Below, in pieces: positions 16,958-26,861 of a stretch of 64,000 bases of DNA. A program made the translations under genes and the position numbers. Source of the DNA: Betaproteobacteria bacterium (GTDB taxonomy: Bacteria > Pseudomonadota > Gammaproteobacteria > Burkholderiales > Burkholderiaceae_C); assembly GCA_013289985.1 (NCBI GenBank), contig JABCYW010000001.1, forward strand, positions 1 to 64,000, given 5' to 3'. The notes below the pieces were generated by a model. It did not search any database. It had not been told where the DNA came from and worked only from the letters and a program-made list of their open reading frames with translations. The first letter of the stretch is position 1; the number at the start of each line of letters is the position of its first letter.

Positions 16958-17713
16958 TCAGGGCGCCATCAGGATGTCGAGCACCCGCTCGCGATGCAGC
17001 AGGAAATCGCGCGTGATGCGGAAGTGCTCGGTGTCCTCGTAGCGCAGCGGCCGAATGCCCAGCGGCCCGCAGTGCAGGATCTGCGCATCGGGATAGGCCA
17101 TCAGGATGGGCGAGTGCGTGGCGATGACGAACTGCGAGCCGGCGAGCACCAGTTCGTGCAGGCGTTGCAAAGCCTCGATCTGGCGCGCCGGCGACAGCGC
17201 AGCCTCGGGCTCGTCCAGCAGGTACAGCCCGTCGCCGTGCAGCCGGTGCTCGAGGAGCGCCATGAACGACTCGCCGTGGGACTGCTCATGCAGCGACCGA
17301 TTGCCGAAGTAGCTGATGATGGGCGGCGACGGCGCCGGCTCCGCGTCCAGGGCTTCGATCTCCGTGGCGAGGTTGAACCAGCTCTCCGCTCGCAGGAAGA
17401 ACCCGTCGCGATGTTGCCGGTAGCCCTTGGCGATGCGAAGGAAGGCGTGCAAGTCGGAATGCGAAGTACGCGTCGCGAAGTTGAAGTTGCGCGAGCCGCC
17501 CTCCGGATTGAATCCGAGCGCCACGGCCATCGCCTCCAGCAACGTCGATTTTCCCGAGCCGTTCTCGCCGACCAGGAACGTGATCTTCGGATGCAAGTCG
17601 ATGAAGTCCAGCGTGCGGATCGCCGGCAACGCGAATGGATAGCGCTCGAAGCTGTCGACGCGATCCCGCAGCAGCGTCACGCGGCTGGCAAACTGGGTGG
17701 AGACGACGCTCAT
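16958..17713 (-). CDS. AAA-family (ABC/SMC-like) predicted ATPase
   Basis: A 251-residue stand-alone nucleotide-binding domain. The Walker A motif is FLVGENGSGKSTLLEAMAV (about residues 46-64), Walker B is LYLLDEPEAALSP, and SQFVIATHSPILMAYPDA is the following H-loop. FNFATRTSHSDLHAFLRIAKG lies between them. Such proteins are chromosomal ATPases of unknown function related to the RecF/SMC/ABC group; no partner nuclease (for example an OLD or TOPRIM protein) is adjacent. Immediately upstream of the DUF3052 gene. Confidence 0.88.
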   Translation of the reverse strand: MSVVSTQFASRVTLLRDRVDSFERYPFALPAIRTLDFIDLHPKITFLVGENGSGKSTLLEAMAVALGFNPEGGSRNFNFATRTSHSDLHAFLRIAKGYRQHRDGFFLRAESWFNLATEIEALDAEPAPSPPIISYFGNRSLHEQSHGESFMALLEHRLHGDGLYLLDEPEAALSPARQIEALQRLHELVLAGSQFVIATHSPILMAYPDAQILHCGPLGIRPLRYEDTEHFRITRDFLLHRERVLDILMAP

Positions 17714-17726
17714 CGCCGCGCAAGAC

Positions 17727-18569
17727 TCAGGGCCGGGCGATCTCGCCCAACGGGTCGAACGTGGCCGGCTTCTTCGCCTGCCACGCGGCGATGGCGCGGG
17801 CCATCTCGTCGATGTCGAACACGGCGCTCTGCAGCAGCGTCATGTGTTCCAGCGACTCGGCGGTGCCGTGGTCGCGCGCGTGGTTCAGGGCCACCTTGCT
17901 GGCGGCGACGGCCAGCGGCGACTTGGCCGCGATGGCCGCGGCGAGCTTGCGGGCGTGGGCCAGCAGCGCGTCGGCGTCGGCCGCCACGGCGTTGACGAAG
18001 CCGGTGGCCAGCGCGCGTTCCGCGCCCAGGCGGTCGCCCGTGTACGCGAGCTCGCGCGCGAGGCCTTGCGGCAGCAGGCGTTGCAGCCGCTGCAGCACGC
18101 CGAGGTCGGCGGCCATGCCGATGTGGATCTCCTGCACCGTGAAGAACGCGTCGGCGGAACACACGCGCAGGTCGCAGGCCGCCGCGAGATCGAGCGCGCC
18201 GCCCACGCAGGCGCCCTGCACCGCGCAGACGACGGGAAAGCGCGCGGCGTCGATCGCGTCGAAGCAGGCCATCAGGCGGCGCAGCTGGGTCTGGAACGCG
18301 AGGCGCTTGCGCGCGCTGCCGGTGTCCAGCAGCGCCTGCATCGAGCCGTCGGGGGCGAAGGTGTCGAGCGCCATGCCGGCGCTGAAGTGCTTGCCCTCGC
18401 CACGCACGATGAGCACGCGCGTGGCGCCGGCGTCGTCGAGCGCCTGGACGGCGTCGCGCAGGGCCGGGAAGAAGGCCGGTGCCATCGTGTTCATGCGCTC
18501 GGGCCGGTTCAGCACCAGCTCCGCGATGCCCGTGGCGGAATCGGCGTCGAGGCGGAAGAAATCGTTCAT
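17727..18569 (-). CDS. Crotonase-family enzyme, dienoyl-CoA isomerase-like
   Basis: A 280-residue enoyl-CoA hydratase/isomerase-fold protein. The oxyanion-hole segments are GKHFSAGMALDTF and VQGACVGGALDLA. The acidic trio ACDLRV, FTVQEIHIGMAADLG matches the Asp/Glu/Asp arrangement of delta3,5-delta2,4-dienoyl-CoA isomerase (ECH1) better than plain enoyl-CoA hydratase, so a role in oxidation of unsaturated fatty acids is likely. The start MNDFFRLDADSATGIAEL was chosen because its ATG overlaps the original stop of the GNAT gene upstream (ATGA at 18566-18569). That GNAT gene is now interrupted, which may reduce translation of this one. Confidence 0.88.
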   Translation of the reverse strand: MNDFFRLDADSATGIAELVLNRPERMNTMAPAFFPALRDAVQALDDAGATRVLIVRGEGKHFSAGMALDTFAPDGSMQALLDTGSARKRLAFQTQLRRLMACFDAIDAARFPVVCAVQGACVGGALDLAAACDLRVCSADAFFTVQEIHIGMAADLGVLQRLQRLLPQGLARELAYTGDRLGAERALATGFVNAVAADADALLAHARKLAAAIAAKSPLAVAASKVALNHARDHGTAESLEHMTLLQSAVFDIDEMARAIAAWQAKKPATFDPLGEIARP

Positions 18570-19129
18570 GGCGCGATGATGGCACGCGCGACGTGGCGCA
18601 CGCGCTTGGCGAACAGGCGGTTCGGGAAGTCCTCCCCTCCGAACGAGTAGACGGTGCCGCCCAGGTCCTCTTAGCCGCAGCGCGGATAGAACTGCAAGGC
18701 GCGCACGTTGCCTTCCCATGCCGTGAGCCACAGCGTGTCCGCGCCGCGGGCGGCGGCCGCCTTCTCGGCGTGGCGCAGCAGGTCGCGGCCGACGCCGCGC
18801 CCGGTGAAGCGCTCCTGCACGTACAGCCGGCGCAGCTCCGAGGCCCCGGCGGCCGGCACCAGCGCGTGGCCGAGGCCGTCCTTGACCTGCGCGAAGCCGA
18901 CGAGGCAACCCGCGCGTTCGGCCACCAGGATCGTCACGGTGGCATCGGCCAGCAGCGCGTCATAGACGGCCACCGAGTACTGCGCCAGCGCCTCGCGCGC
19001 CAGCGACGGGCTCACGCCCTGTGTGGCATAGGTGTCGAGGAAGACCTGCGTGGACAGCACGCCCAGGCACAGCGCGTCGGCGGGTGCGGCGGCACGGAAG
19101 GTGATGGCGTCGTGGGCGGTGGTCGTCAT
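18566..19129 (-). pseudogene. GNAT N-acetyltransferase gene with in-frame stop
   Basis: The first 152 codons encode a GNAT protein (LRRLYVQERFTGRGVGRDLL is the acetyl-CoA loop; AWEGNVRALQFYPRCG follows). A TAA at 18671-18673 then stops it in the middle of the usual FYxRCGYxDLG motif, where a Tyr codon is expected. Beyond the TAA the same frame continues for 34 sense codons with family-like sequence (EDLGGTVYSFGGEDFPNRLF) and ends in a TGA that overlaps the ATG of the next gene. A single base change from TAC/TAT to TAA explains this. Either a recent nonsense mutation, a sequencing error, or a truncated but functional enzyme. Confidence 0.82.
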
Positions 19130-19224
19130 GGTGTCCGGGAGTCTCGTGGCCTCGGCAGCATAGCGCGGCGCTCTGGTGGCGAACCCGATGGTGGCGGCGA
19201 CGGCACCGTCCTACACTGCGCCGC

Positions 19225-20079
19225 ATGAATCCCGTGATCACCGACGATGGCCTGTCCCTCCACCTGCGCGTCTGGCCCGCCGGCGATCCGCGGCGCGGCG
19301 TCGTGGTGCTGGTGCACGGACTGGGCGAGCACATCGACCGCTACGACCATGTCGCGCGCCGCCTCAACGGCCTGGGCTTCGCGGTCGTCGGCTACGACCA
19401 TCGCGGCCACGGGCGCTCGCCCGGCCCGCGCGGCGGCATGCCGTCGGACGAGTCGCTGTGCGCCGACCTGGGCCGCGTGCTGTACGCGGCGCGCGCCGAG
19501 TTCCCCGGCCCGCTGGTGCTGCTGGGCCACAGCCTGGGCGGCCTGATCGCCGGCCGCTTCGTGGCCGAGGGATTGCAGCCGACGCCGGCGGCGTGGTGGC
19601 GTCCGGTGGACGCGCTGGTGATGTCGTCGCCCGCGCTCGATCCCGGAACGAACGCCGTGCAGAAGCTGCTGCTGGCCGTCGTCGCGCCGATGCTGCCCAA
19701 CCTGGCCGTCAACAACGGCCTCAAGGTGGACTGGATCTCGCGCGACGCCGGCGTCGTCGAGGCCTACGCCGCCGATCCGCTGGTGCACGATCGCATCACC
19801 GGCCGGCTGGGGCTGTTCGTGGCGCGCCAGGGGCCCGCCGTGATCGCCGCCGCGCCGCGCTGGGCCACGCCCACGCTGCTGATGTGGGCCGGCGCCGACC
19901 GCTGCGTGTCGCCGCGGGGCAGCGCCGCGTTCGCCGCCGGCGCGCCGGGCGGCGTGGTCACCGTGCGCGAATGGCCCCGGCTGTTCCACGAGATCTTCAA
20001 CGAGCCGGAACAGGGCGACGTGCTGAAGGTGCTGGACGACTGGCTGGCGCGCGCCGTTCCACAGGCCGTTCACGCGTAG
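19225..20079 (+). CDS. Alpha/beta hydrolase, monoacylglycerol lipase/lysophospholipase-like
   Basis: A 284-residue serine hydrolase of the S33/Hydrolase_4 group. VLVHGLGEHIDRYDHVARRL and GYDHRGHGRSPGPRG are the characteristic N-terminal segments, LLGHSLGGLIAG holds the nucleophile Ser (about 112), and the Asp and His of the triad are in MWAGADRCVSP and RLFHEIFNEPE. No signal peptide, so cytosolic. Substrate class (acylglycerols or lysophospholipids) is by family analogy. Its last 10 bp overlap the end of the convergent VOC gene. Confidence 0.9.
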   Translation: MNPVITDDGLSLHLRVWPAGDPRRGVVVLVHGLGEHIDRYDHVARRLNGLGFAVVGYDHRGHGRSPGPRGGMPSDESLCADLGRVLYAARAEFPGPLVLLGHSLGGLIAGRFVAEGLQPTPAAWWRPVDALVMSSPALDPGTNAVQKLLLAVVAPMLPNLAVNNGLKVDWISRDAGVVEAYAADPLVHDRITGRLGLFVARQGPAVIAAAPRWATPTLLMWAGADRCVSPRGSAAFAAGAPGGVVTVREWPRLFHEIFNEPEQGDVLKVLDDWLARAVPQAVHA

Positions 20080-20501
20080 ACGTTGCGCTCCGACGGCACC
20101 GCGCTGTCGTAGGCCACGAGCTCGATCTGCAGGCGTTCGGGCTCGATCACCACGTAGGCGCTGCGCCGGTGCTCGGTGCTGCCGCCGATGTGGTCCAGCG
20201 GGATGTCCACGGCGCGCAGCCGCGCCAGCGCGGCGTCGAGGTCGTCCACCACCAGGGCCAGGTGGTTGAACGCCGAGCGCCCGCCCGAGGCCCGCAGCGC
20301 GCTGCCGGGCGGCGTCTCGTACAGCGACAGGTACTGGAAGTCGTCGCCCACATGGCGCCACTCGTAGGCGTGGCCGTTGCCGTCGTCCCAGGTGCCGGCG
20401 CCGCGCACGGCCCATTCGGGAACGATGGCCTGCAGCGCGCGGGTGGCGCGATCGAGGTCGGTCAGCGTGACGTTCAGGTGTTCGAGGCGGTTCGGGTTCA
20501 T
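20070..20501 (-). CDS. VOC-family (glyoxalase/dioxygenase-fold) protein
   Basis: A 143-residue protein of one vicinal-oxygen-chelate module: LEHLNVTLTDLDRATRALQA begins it, FNHLALVVDDLDAALARLRA begins the second beta-alpha-beta-beta-beta unit, and VVIEPERLQIELVAYD supplies the C-terminal metal-ligand strand. Candidate ligands are His in LEHLNV, His in FNHLAL and Glu in LQIELV. Substrate unknown. Divergent from the XRE-cupin regulator 129 bp away. Confidence 0.87.
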   Translation of the reverse strand: MNPNRLEHLNVTLTDLDRATRALQAIVPEWAVRGAGTWDDGNGHAYEWRHVGDDFQYLSLYETPPGSALRASGGRSAFNHLALVVDDLDAALARLRAVDIPLDHIGGSTEHRRSAYVVIEPERLQIELVAYDSAVPSERNVYA

Positions 20502-20630
20502 GGCCGTTTCCTTGCGAGAAGTGACGCGTCCAGTCTCGGTCGACGCCCCTTCGCGCGCCACGTGCCTGCGTGGCCGCCCGCCCGATGGTTGGTTTGACGG
20601 ACACGGCCGGCCCCGCGCCACAATCGCGCC

Positions 20631-21218
20631 ATGTCCACCACTCCGTCCACGGCCGACGCCACCTCGCACCTCGCCCGCAACGTGGCCGCGCTGCGCCACA
20701 CGCGGGGCCTCACGCAGCAGGACCTCGCCACCGCCGCGGGCGTGCCGCGCTCCACCGTCACGAGCCTGGAGTCGGGCACGGGCAACCCGTCGCTGCAGTC
20801 GCTGCTGAAGGTGGCGCAGGCGCTGGCCGCGCCGCTGGACGAGCTGCTGGCCGCGCCGCGCGCCGCCGTGCGGCTGTGGCGCGCCGCGGAATTCACGCCG
20901 CACCACAAGGGCCGCGACGTGGTGGTGCGCTCGCTGGTGCCCGAGCCGGTGCCCAGCGAGCAGATGGAGCTGATGACGCTGGGCGTCGGCGCGGTGATGG
21001 CCGGCACGCCGCACCTGCCGGCCACGCGCGAGTACTTCACCTGCCTGGACGGCCGCGCGACGCTGGTCGTGGCCGGCGAGCTGCACGTGCTGGAGCCCGG
21101 CGACACGCTGGCCTTTCCCGGCCACCTGCCGCATTCCTACCTGAACCGTGCCGACGTGCCGGCACGCGGGGTGTCGCTGGTGGTGTGGGCCGGCGCCGGC
21201 TCGCGGCCGGCCGCCTGA
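20631..21218 (+). CDS. XRE-family transcriptional regulator with C-terminal cupin domain
   Basis: A 195-residue protein. Residues about 15-70 are a helix-turn-helix domain (LRHTRGLTQQDLATAAGVPR, then STVTSLESGTGNPSLQSLLK); residues about 110-185 are a cupin (REYFTCLDGRATLVVAGELH; LEPGDTLAFPGHLPHSYLN). This two-domain class senses a small molecule with the cupin and controls nearby or divergent genes, so the divergent VOC gene is a reasonable candidate target. The effector cannot be read from the sequence. Confidence 0.9.
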   Translation: MSTTPSTADATSHLARNVAALRHTRGLTQQDLATAAGVPRSTVTSLESGTGNPSLQSLLKVAQALAAPLDELLAAPRAAVRLWRAAEFTPHHKGRDVVVRSLVPEPVPSEQMELMTLGVGAVMAGTPHLPATREYFTCLDGRATLVVAGELHVLEPGDTLAFPGHLPHSYLNRADVPARGVSLVVWAGAGSRPAA

Positions 21219-21392
21219 GCCGCCACCGCCGCATATTCCTCGGTTTCGACGCGGTCTGGCGCGCGGCATCCACGGCGCGAAAGGCGCAAAATATCGGCTC
21301 ACCCCGAACCCGCCACCCGGTGCGCCGGGCCGGACGCGCCACCAGCGAGTCCCGCTCCCGACCTACGCCGCCCTGGCCCCATGGAGCCCGCG

Positions 21393-22877
<1,485 letters not shown>

Positions 22878-22911
22878 GCGGCGCCGGGCGCCGAGCGCCG
22901 GCCGCCGCGGG

Positions 22912-23121
22912 TCAGCGCCGGTTGCCCGTCACCAGGAGCGCGCCGCCGACGACGATGCCGATGATGCCGGCCCACATCGGGATCGGCACCGTCTTTGTTT
23001 CCTTGACGTTCAGCTCGATCGGGCCGATCTTGGCCTCGGTCTTGTCCTGGGTGTAGCTGAAGCCGCCGTAGATCAGCACGAGCGCGCCGAGGGCGATGAG
23101 GACGATGGCGAGGACGCGCAT
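22912..23121 (-). CDS. DUF3185-type small membrane protein
   Basis: A 69-residue protein with two hydrophobic helices (VLAIVLIALGALVLIYGGFS and MWAGIIGIVVGGALLVTG) separated by a polar loop containing IGPIELNVKETKTVPI, the layout of DUF3185. Function unknown. The longer open frame upstream of this ATG is low-complexity and probably not translated. Convergent with the M20 gene. Confidence 0.8.
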   Translation of the reverse strand: MRVLAIVLIALGALVLIYGGFSYTQDKTEAKIGPIELNVKETKTVPIPMWAGIIGIVVGGALLVTGNRR

Positions 23122-23383
23122 GGGTTGGCTCCGTGTTGATCGTGCGGGCGGGCCGCGGTGACGCCAGCGTAGCTCGCGACGGCCTGGCGTCTTGTAGGCG
23201 CTCGCCGCGCCATGTCGAGCACGCTGCCGGCATCCGGAGGCCGCGCAGGCTCCTGGCCGGTCCGGCTCGTCCTCCGCCCATGCAGCCTGTCCCGCCAAAC
23301 GCGACGCCAATCGCTTCGCCCTGACAGCGGCCGGGCAGCCACGTAGAGTGCAAGCATCGACAAAGATCGTTGGGCACTCTGAA

Positions 23384-25147
23384 ATGGCTTCCCCCTCCTG
23401 GAACTCGAAGAACGCGCAGGAACGCTGGCAGTGGTTCAGCGCTGCCGCGGTGCGATCGTTCCATCGCTACGCAACCTGGCTGGTGTCGCTGAGCTGGTGG
23501 CGCTTCGGCTGGTACGCGCTGCTTCTGATCATCGCCACCGGGCTGATCCAGAAGCTGCCGCCGTTCAGCATGACCTATGTCGAGACCATCGTCGAGTCGG
23601 CGCGCCATCACAAGCCGAAGATGCCCGCGGTTCCCCCCGCGCCTCCCATGCCGGCGGTGCCGGCGGTGCCTGCAGTGCCCGGCGTCCCGGGTGTGCCCGG
23701 CATCCCCGGCGCGGCGGCATCGGCACCGCAGGCACAGCCCGAGGCCCACAAGGACGGCACGGGCACGAAGACGGTCAACATCGACCTGCCGGGCATCACC
23801 GTCAACACCACCAAGGACCACCCCGGCAAGAACAAGGGCGTGAACATCACGTTCAACGGCAACGGCATCCAGATCACCACCGACGACTCGCCCGGGGAGG
23901 CCGCCGCCGCATCTGCCGCCGCCTCCGCCGCTTCGGCCGCCAAGGCCACGGCGGTCACGGCCAAGGATCGCGCCGAGGCTGCCCGCCGCGAGGCCGTGGC
24001 CCAGCACGACGCCGCGCTGGCCAAGGCGGCCGCCGCCAAGGCCGCGGCGGCGTCGGGCGCGGCCGCCAGCACGCCGGAGACCGCCGTCGACATGGTGGTG
24101 GGTGGCCAGCACATCCGCATCGCCGTGCCGTCGCATGCCGACGCCGAAGAGGTGCGCGACGCCATCAACGAGGCCAAGGACTCGCTGGTGCAGTCGCTCA
24201 AGGACGCGGAACAGGCCAAGCGCGACGCCGAGCAGGAGGCCAAGGACGCGGCCCAGGCGGCCAAGGAGGCCAAGGAGGCCGCGCAAGGCGACAGCGGGGA
24301 CGAAGGCGGCGACAACGGCGACGAGGGCGACAACCAGCACCGCTCCACGCGCGAACACACCGTGCACTACGGCAACCTGCCGCTGCTGGCGGTGTGGTGG
24401 ATCCTGGGCTCGATGCTGGTCAAGATCACCTACAAGGGGCGCATGCAGGCCGAGGTGAAGGCCGCGGTCGCCACCGAGACGGCCGAGGCCGAGTCGCTGC
24501 GCCGCCAGGTGCTGGAGGCGCGCATGGCCATGATGCAGGCGCAGGTGGAGCCGCACTTCCTGTTCAACACGCTGGCGTCGATCGACCACCTGATCGAGTT
24601 CGATCCCAAGCGCGCCAGCCAGATGCAGCGCAACCTGATCTCGCTGCTGCGCGCCAGCATGCCGTCGATGCGTTCCACCGACTCGGGCCTGCGCCCGCTG
24701 GACCTCGAGCTGGCGGTGGTCCGCCCGTACCTGGAGATCCTGAAGGTGCGCATGGAGGAACGCCTGACCACCGAGATCGACGTGCCCGACGGCCTGCTGT
24801 CGGCCGAGTTCCCGCCCATGATGATCCAGACGCTGGTGGAGAACTCGATCAAGCACGGCCTGGAGCCCAAGGCCGAGGGCGGCAACCTCTCGGTCAAGGC
24901 CGAGATCCGCCACGGCAAGCTGTGCGTGACGGTCGCCGACACGGGCCTGGGCTTCGCCGGCGCGGCCGGCGGCGAGACGGCCGGCACCGGCATCGGCCTG
25001 GCCAACATCCGCGAACGCCTGTCGCTGCTGTACGGCAGCAAGGGCACGCTGACGATCGCCAACAACCCGGTGGGCGGCACCATCGTCACGATCACAGTGC
25101 CCTACACCGCCCATACCGACACCCCAGCCGAAGGAGTCAAGGCATGA
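23384..25147 (+). CDS. LytS/YehU-type sensor histidine kinase with collagen-like and Ala-rich extracytoplasmic region
   Basis: A 587-residue kinase. One membrane segment lies at about residues 42-57 and a second at 331-347; the 270 residues between should face the periplasm. That region begins with a collagen-like PAVPAVPGVPGVPGIPG run (about 80-110), continues with short beta-like segments (VNIDLPGITVN; GVNITFNGNGIQITT) and an alanine/lysine/glutamate coiled coil (about 172-300), and ends in an Asp/Gly-rich stretch. The kinase part is the His_kinase type: phospho-acceptor His 391 in VEPHFLFNTL, N-box QTLVENSIKHGL and G-box TGIGLANIRERL. A GTG 12 codons earlier is a possible alternative start. 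Overlaps the next gene by four bases. Confidence 0.88.
   Translation: MASPSWNSKNAQERWQWFSAAAVRSFHRYATWLVSLSWWRFGWYALLLIIATGLIQKLPPFSMTYVETIVESARHHKPKMPAVPPAPPMPAVPAVPAVPGVPGVPGIPGAAASAPQAQPEAHKDGTGTKTVNIDLPGITVNTTKDHPGKNKGVNITFNGNGIQITTDDSPGEAAAASAAASAASAAKATAVTAKDRAEAARREAVAQHDAALAKAAAAKAAAASGAAASTPETAVDMVVGGQHIRIAVPSHADAEEVRDAINEAKDSLVQSLKDAEQAKRDAEQEAKDAAQAAKEAKEAAQGDSGDEGGDNGDEGDNQHRSTREHTVHYGNLPLLAVWWILGSMLVKITYKGRMQAEVKAAVATETAEAESLRRQVLEARMAMMQAQVEPHFLFNTLASIDHLIEFDPKRASQMQRNLISLLRASMPSMRSTDSGLRPLDLELAVVRPYLEILKVRMEERLTTEIDVPDGLLSAEFPPMMIQTLVENSIKHGLEPKAEGGNLSVKAEIRHGKLCVTVADTGLGFAGAAGGETAGTGIGLANIRERLSLLYGSKGTLTIANNPVGGTIVTITVPYTAHTDTPAEGVKA
23621..23713 (+). repeat. Collagen-like Pro-Ala-Val / Pro-Gly-Val repeats in the kinase gene
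   Basis: Codes for about 30 residues of tandem xVP/PAV/PGV triplets (MPAVPAVPAVPGVPGVPGIP) just outside the first membrane helix. The DNA is a degenerate 9-bp tandem repeat and could be unstable in length. Confidence 0.85.
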
Positions 25148-25659
25148 CCACCTCGTTCGATCCCGCTCCCGAAACCGACGACCGCCCCGTGAGCGCGAGC
25201 CGCGCACTCGTGCCCTACCGGCCGCGTCCGAGCCGCTTCGGCCGCCTGTTCCGCTGGTGGCTGGGCCTGAGCATCGTCGTGCTGTTCGCGTGCGTGTTCT
25301 GCGTGGCGTTCGGCCTGCACGACCTCGGCGCAGCGCCGGTGCACATCGTGATCAGCGGCGACGACCTGAGCGACGGCCTCACCATCAACGGACTCACCGA
25401 CGGCTCGCAGGCACTGCTGGGCGTGGGCGCGCTGATGCTCGCGCTGCTGCTCCTGCTGCTGATCCCGTTGCTGGTGCTGCTGATCGTCGGCTCCGTCGCG
25501 ATCGCGCTCGTGTTCGGCATCGGCGTGCCCCTGCTCGTGCTCGCGCTGGCACTCGGCGTGGTCACGTCGCCGTTCTGGATCGTGGGCCTCATCGTCTGGC
25601 TCATCGCGCGCCGGCGCCGCTCGCCGTCGCTGCCGGCGTCGGCTAGGATGGCCGCATGA
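25144..25659 (+). CDS. Membrane protein encoded between sensor kinase and response regulator
   Basis: A 171-residue protein. After a basic cytoplasmic N-terminus (RPRPSRFGRLFRWW) there is one helix (LGLSIVVLFACVFCVAFGL), a short periplasmic segment (PVHIVISGDDLSDGLTINGL) and a long block of Leu/Val/Ile-rich helices (about residues 97-160) ending in RRRR. The periplasmic stretch resembles the beta-like pieces of the kinase sensor region. I do not recognise the family. Its ATG overlaps the kinase stop and its stop overlaps the regulator start, so the three are made together; an accessory sensing or signal-modulating role is inference. Confidence 0.78.
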   Translation: MTTSFDPAPETDDRPVSASRALVPYRPRPSRFGRLFRWWLGLSIVVLFACVFCVAFGLHDLGAAPVHIVISGDDLSDGLTINGLTDGSQALLGVGALMLALLLLLLIPLLVLLIVGSVAIALVFGIGVPLLVLALALGVVTSPFWIVGLIVWLIARRRRSPSLPASARMAA

Positions 25660-26495
25660 GCACGACCCACCCTTCTGCCGCGCCCCCCGTGCGCGGCGTC
25701 ATCGCCGACGACGAGCGGCTGATGCGCGACCAGCTGAAAGCCCGCCTCTCCGAGGTCTGGCCCGAACTGCAGATCGTCGGCGAGGCCAAGAACGGCCTCG
25801 AGGCGGTCGACCTCGTGGCGGAGCACCATCCCGACGTCGTCTTCCTCGACATCCGCATGCCCGGCCTGTCGGGCGTGGATGCCGCGCGCCGCATCGCGCA
25901 GCTGCCGGCGCCCGAGGACGACGATGATGAATGGTCGCTGCCGGAGATCGTCTTCATCACCGCCTACGACCAGTACGCGATCGAGGCGTTCGAGCAGGGC
26001 GTGGCCGACTACGTGCTAAAGCCCGCCGAGCGCGAGCGCCTGGGCGTCACCGTCACGCGCATCCAGCAGCGCCTGGCGCTGCGCGGCACCGACGACGAGC
26101 CGCCGGCGCCGCACATGCAGCAGCTGCTGCACAAGCTGTCGGCCAAGCTCAATCCGGCTGGCACGCCTCCGGTACTGAAATGGATCCAGGCCACCGTGGG
26201 CCAGGCCATCCAGATGATCCCCATCGAGGACGTGCTGTTCTTCATCTCCGACGAGAAGTACACGCGCGTGCAGACCGCCACGATCGAGGCGCTGATCCGC
26301 AAGCCCATCAAGGAGCTGGTGGACGAGATCGACCCCGACCTCTTCTGGCAGATCCACCGCTCCACGCTCGTCAACACCCACTGCATCGCGGGCGTCACGC
26401 GCGACCTGCGCGGACGCCAGATCGTCAGCATCAAGGGCAGCAACGAGAAGCTGGAAGTCAGCCGCTCCTACACGCACCTGTTCAAGGGGATGTGA
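25656..26495 (+). CDS. LytTR-family response regulator
   Basis: A 279-residue regulator. The receiver domain has acidic residues Asp18/Asp19 (VIADDERLM), phospho-acceptor Asp65 in VVFLDIRMPG and Lys122 in DYVLKPAERE; an acidic DDDDEW insert precedes beta-4. Residues about 170-275 form a LytTR DNA-binding domain (IEDVLFFISDEKYTRVQT; FWQIHRSTLVN). The ATG overlaps the preceding stop (ATGA at 25656-25659). It is the cognate partner of the kinase at 23384, as in YehU/YehT and AlgZ/AlgR-type systems. Confidence 0.93.
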   Translation: MSTTHPSAAPPVRGVIADDERLMRDQLKARLSEVWPELQIVGEAKNGLEAVDLVAEHHPDVVFLDIRMPGLSGVDAARRIAQLPAPEDDDDEWSLPEIVFITAYDQYAIEAFEQGVADYVLKPAERERLGVTVTRIQQRLALRGTDDEPPAPHMQQLLHKLSAKLNPAGTPPVLKWIQATVGQAIQMIPIEDVLFFISDEKYTRVQTATIEALIRKPIKELVDEIDPDLFWQIHRSTLVNTHCIAGVTRDLRGRQIVSIKGSNEKLEVSRSYTHLFKGM

Positions 26496-26501
26496 GGCGC
26501 C

Positions 26502-26861
26502 TCAGCCGAGGTGCACGAGCTTCGCGTGGATCGCCCAGACCAGCGCGGCGAGCGTGCCCGCCACCATCAGCGCCACCCACGGCCACGCGCTGCCGCGCCG
26601 GGTGCCGCCATCGAGCGACGCGGCCGCCGCGTCGCCTTCGGCCACCTCGGCCTCGAACGCGCTGGTGGGCACGAAGCCCGTGGCCAGCGTCGTGTCAGGG
26701 CCGTTGTCGCCCGCGTTGCGCCGCAGGAGCTCGGCCTTGGCGGTGACGCGTTCGGCCTCGGACATCGTGCCCTCGAGCTTGGTGCGGATCTCGCGCTCCG
26801 ACAGGTTGCGGTAGCTGCGGGCCAGCGTGGCCCGGCCTTCGGCAGGCTTGGGCATGCTCAT
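26502..26861 (-). CDS. Small protein with a C-terminal membrane anchor
   Basis: A 119-residue product starting MSMPKPAEGRATLARSY. The N-terminal half is soluble and charged (NLSEREIRTKLEGTMSEAER; VTAKAELLRRN), and a single hydrophobic helix at the very end (WPWVALMVAGTLAALVWAIH) would tail-anchor it in the membrane. Family not recognised. Its ATG overlaps the stop of the lysoplasmalogenase gene, so it is the second gene of a two-gene unit. Confidence 0.75.
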   Translation of the reverse strand: MSMPKPAEGRATLARSYRNLSEREIRTKLEGTMSEAERVTAKAELLRRNAGDNGPDTTLATGFVPTSAFEAEVAEGDAAAASLDGGTRRGSAWPWVALMVAGTLAALVWAIHAKLVHLG

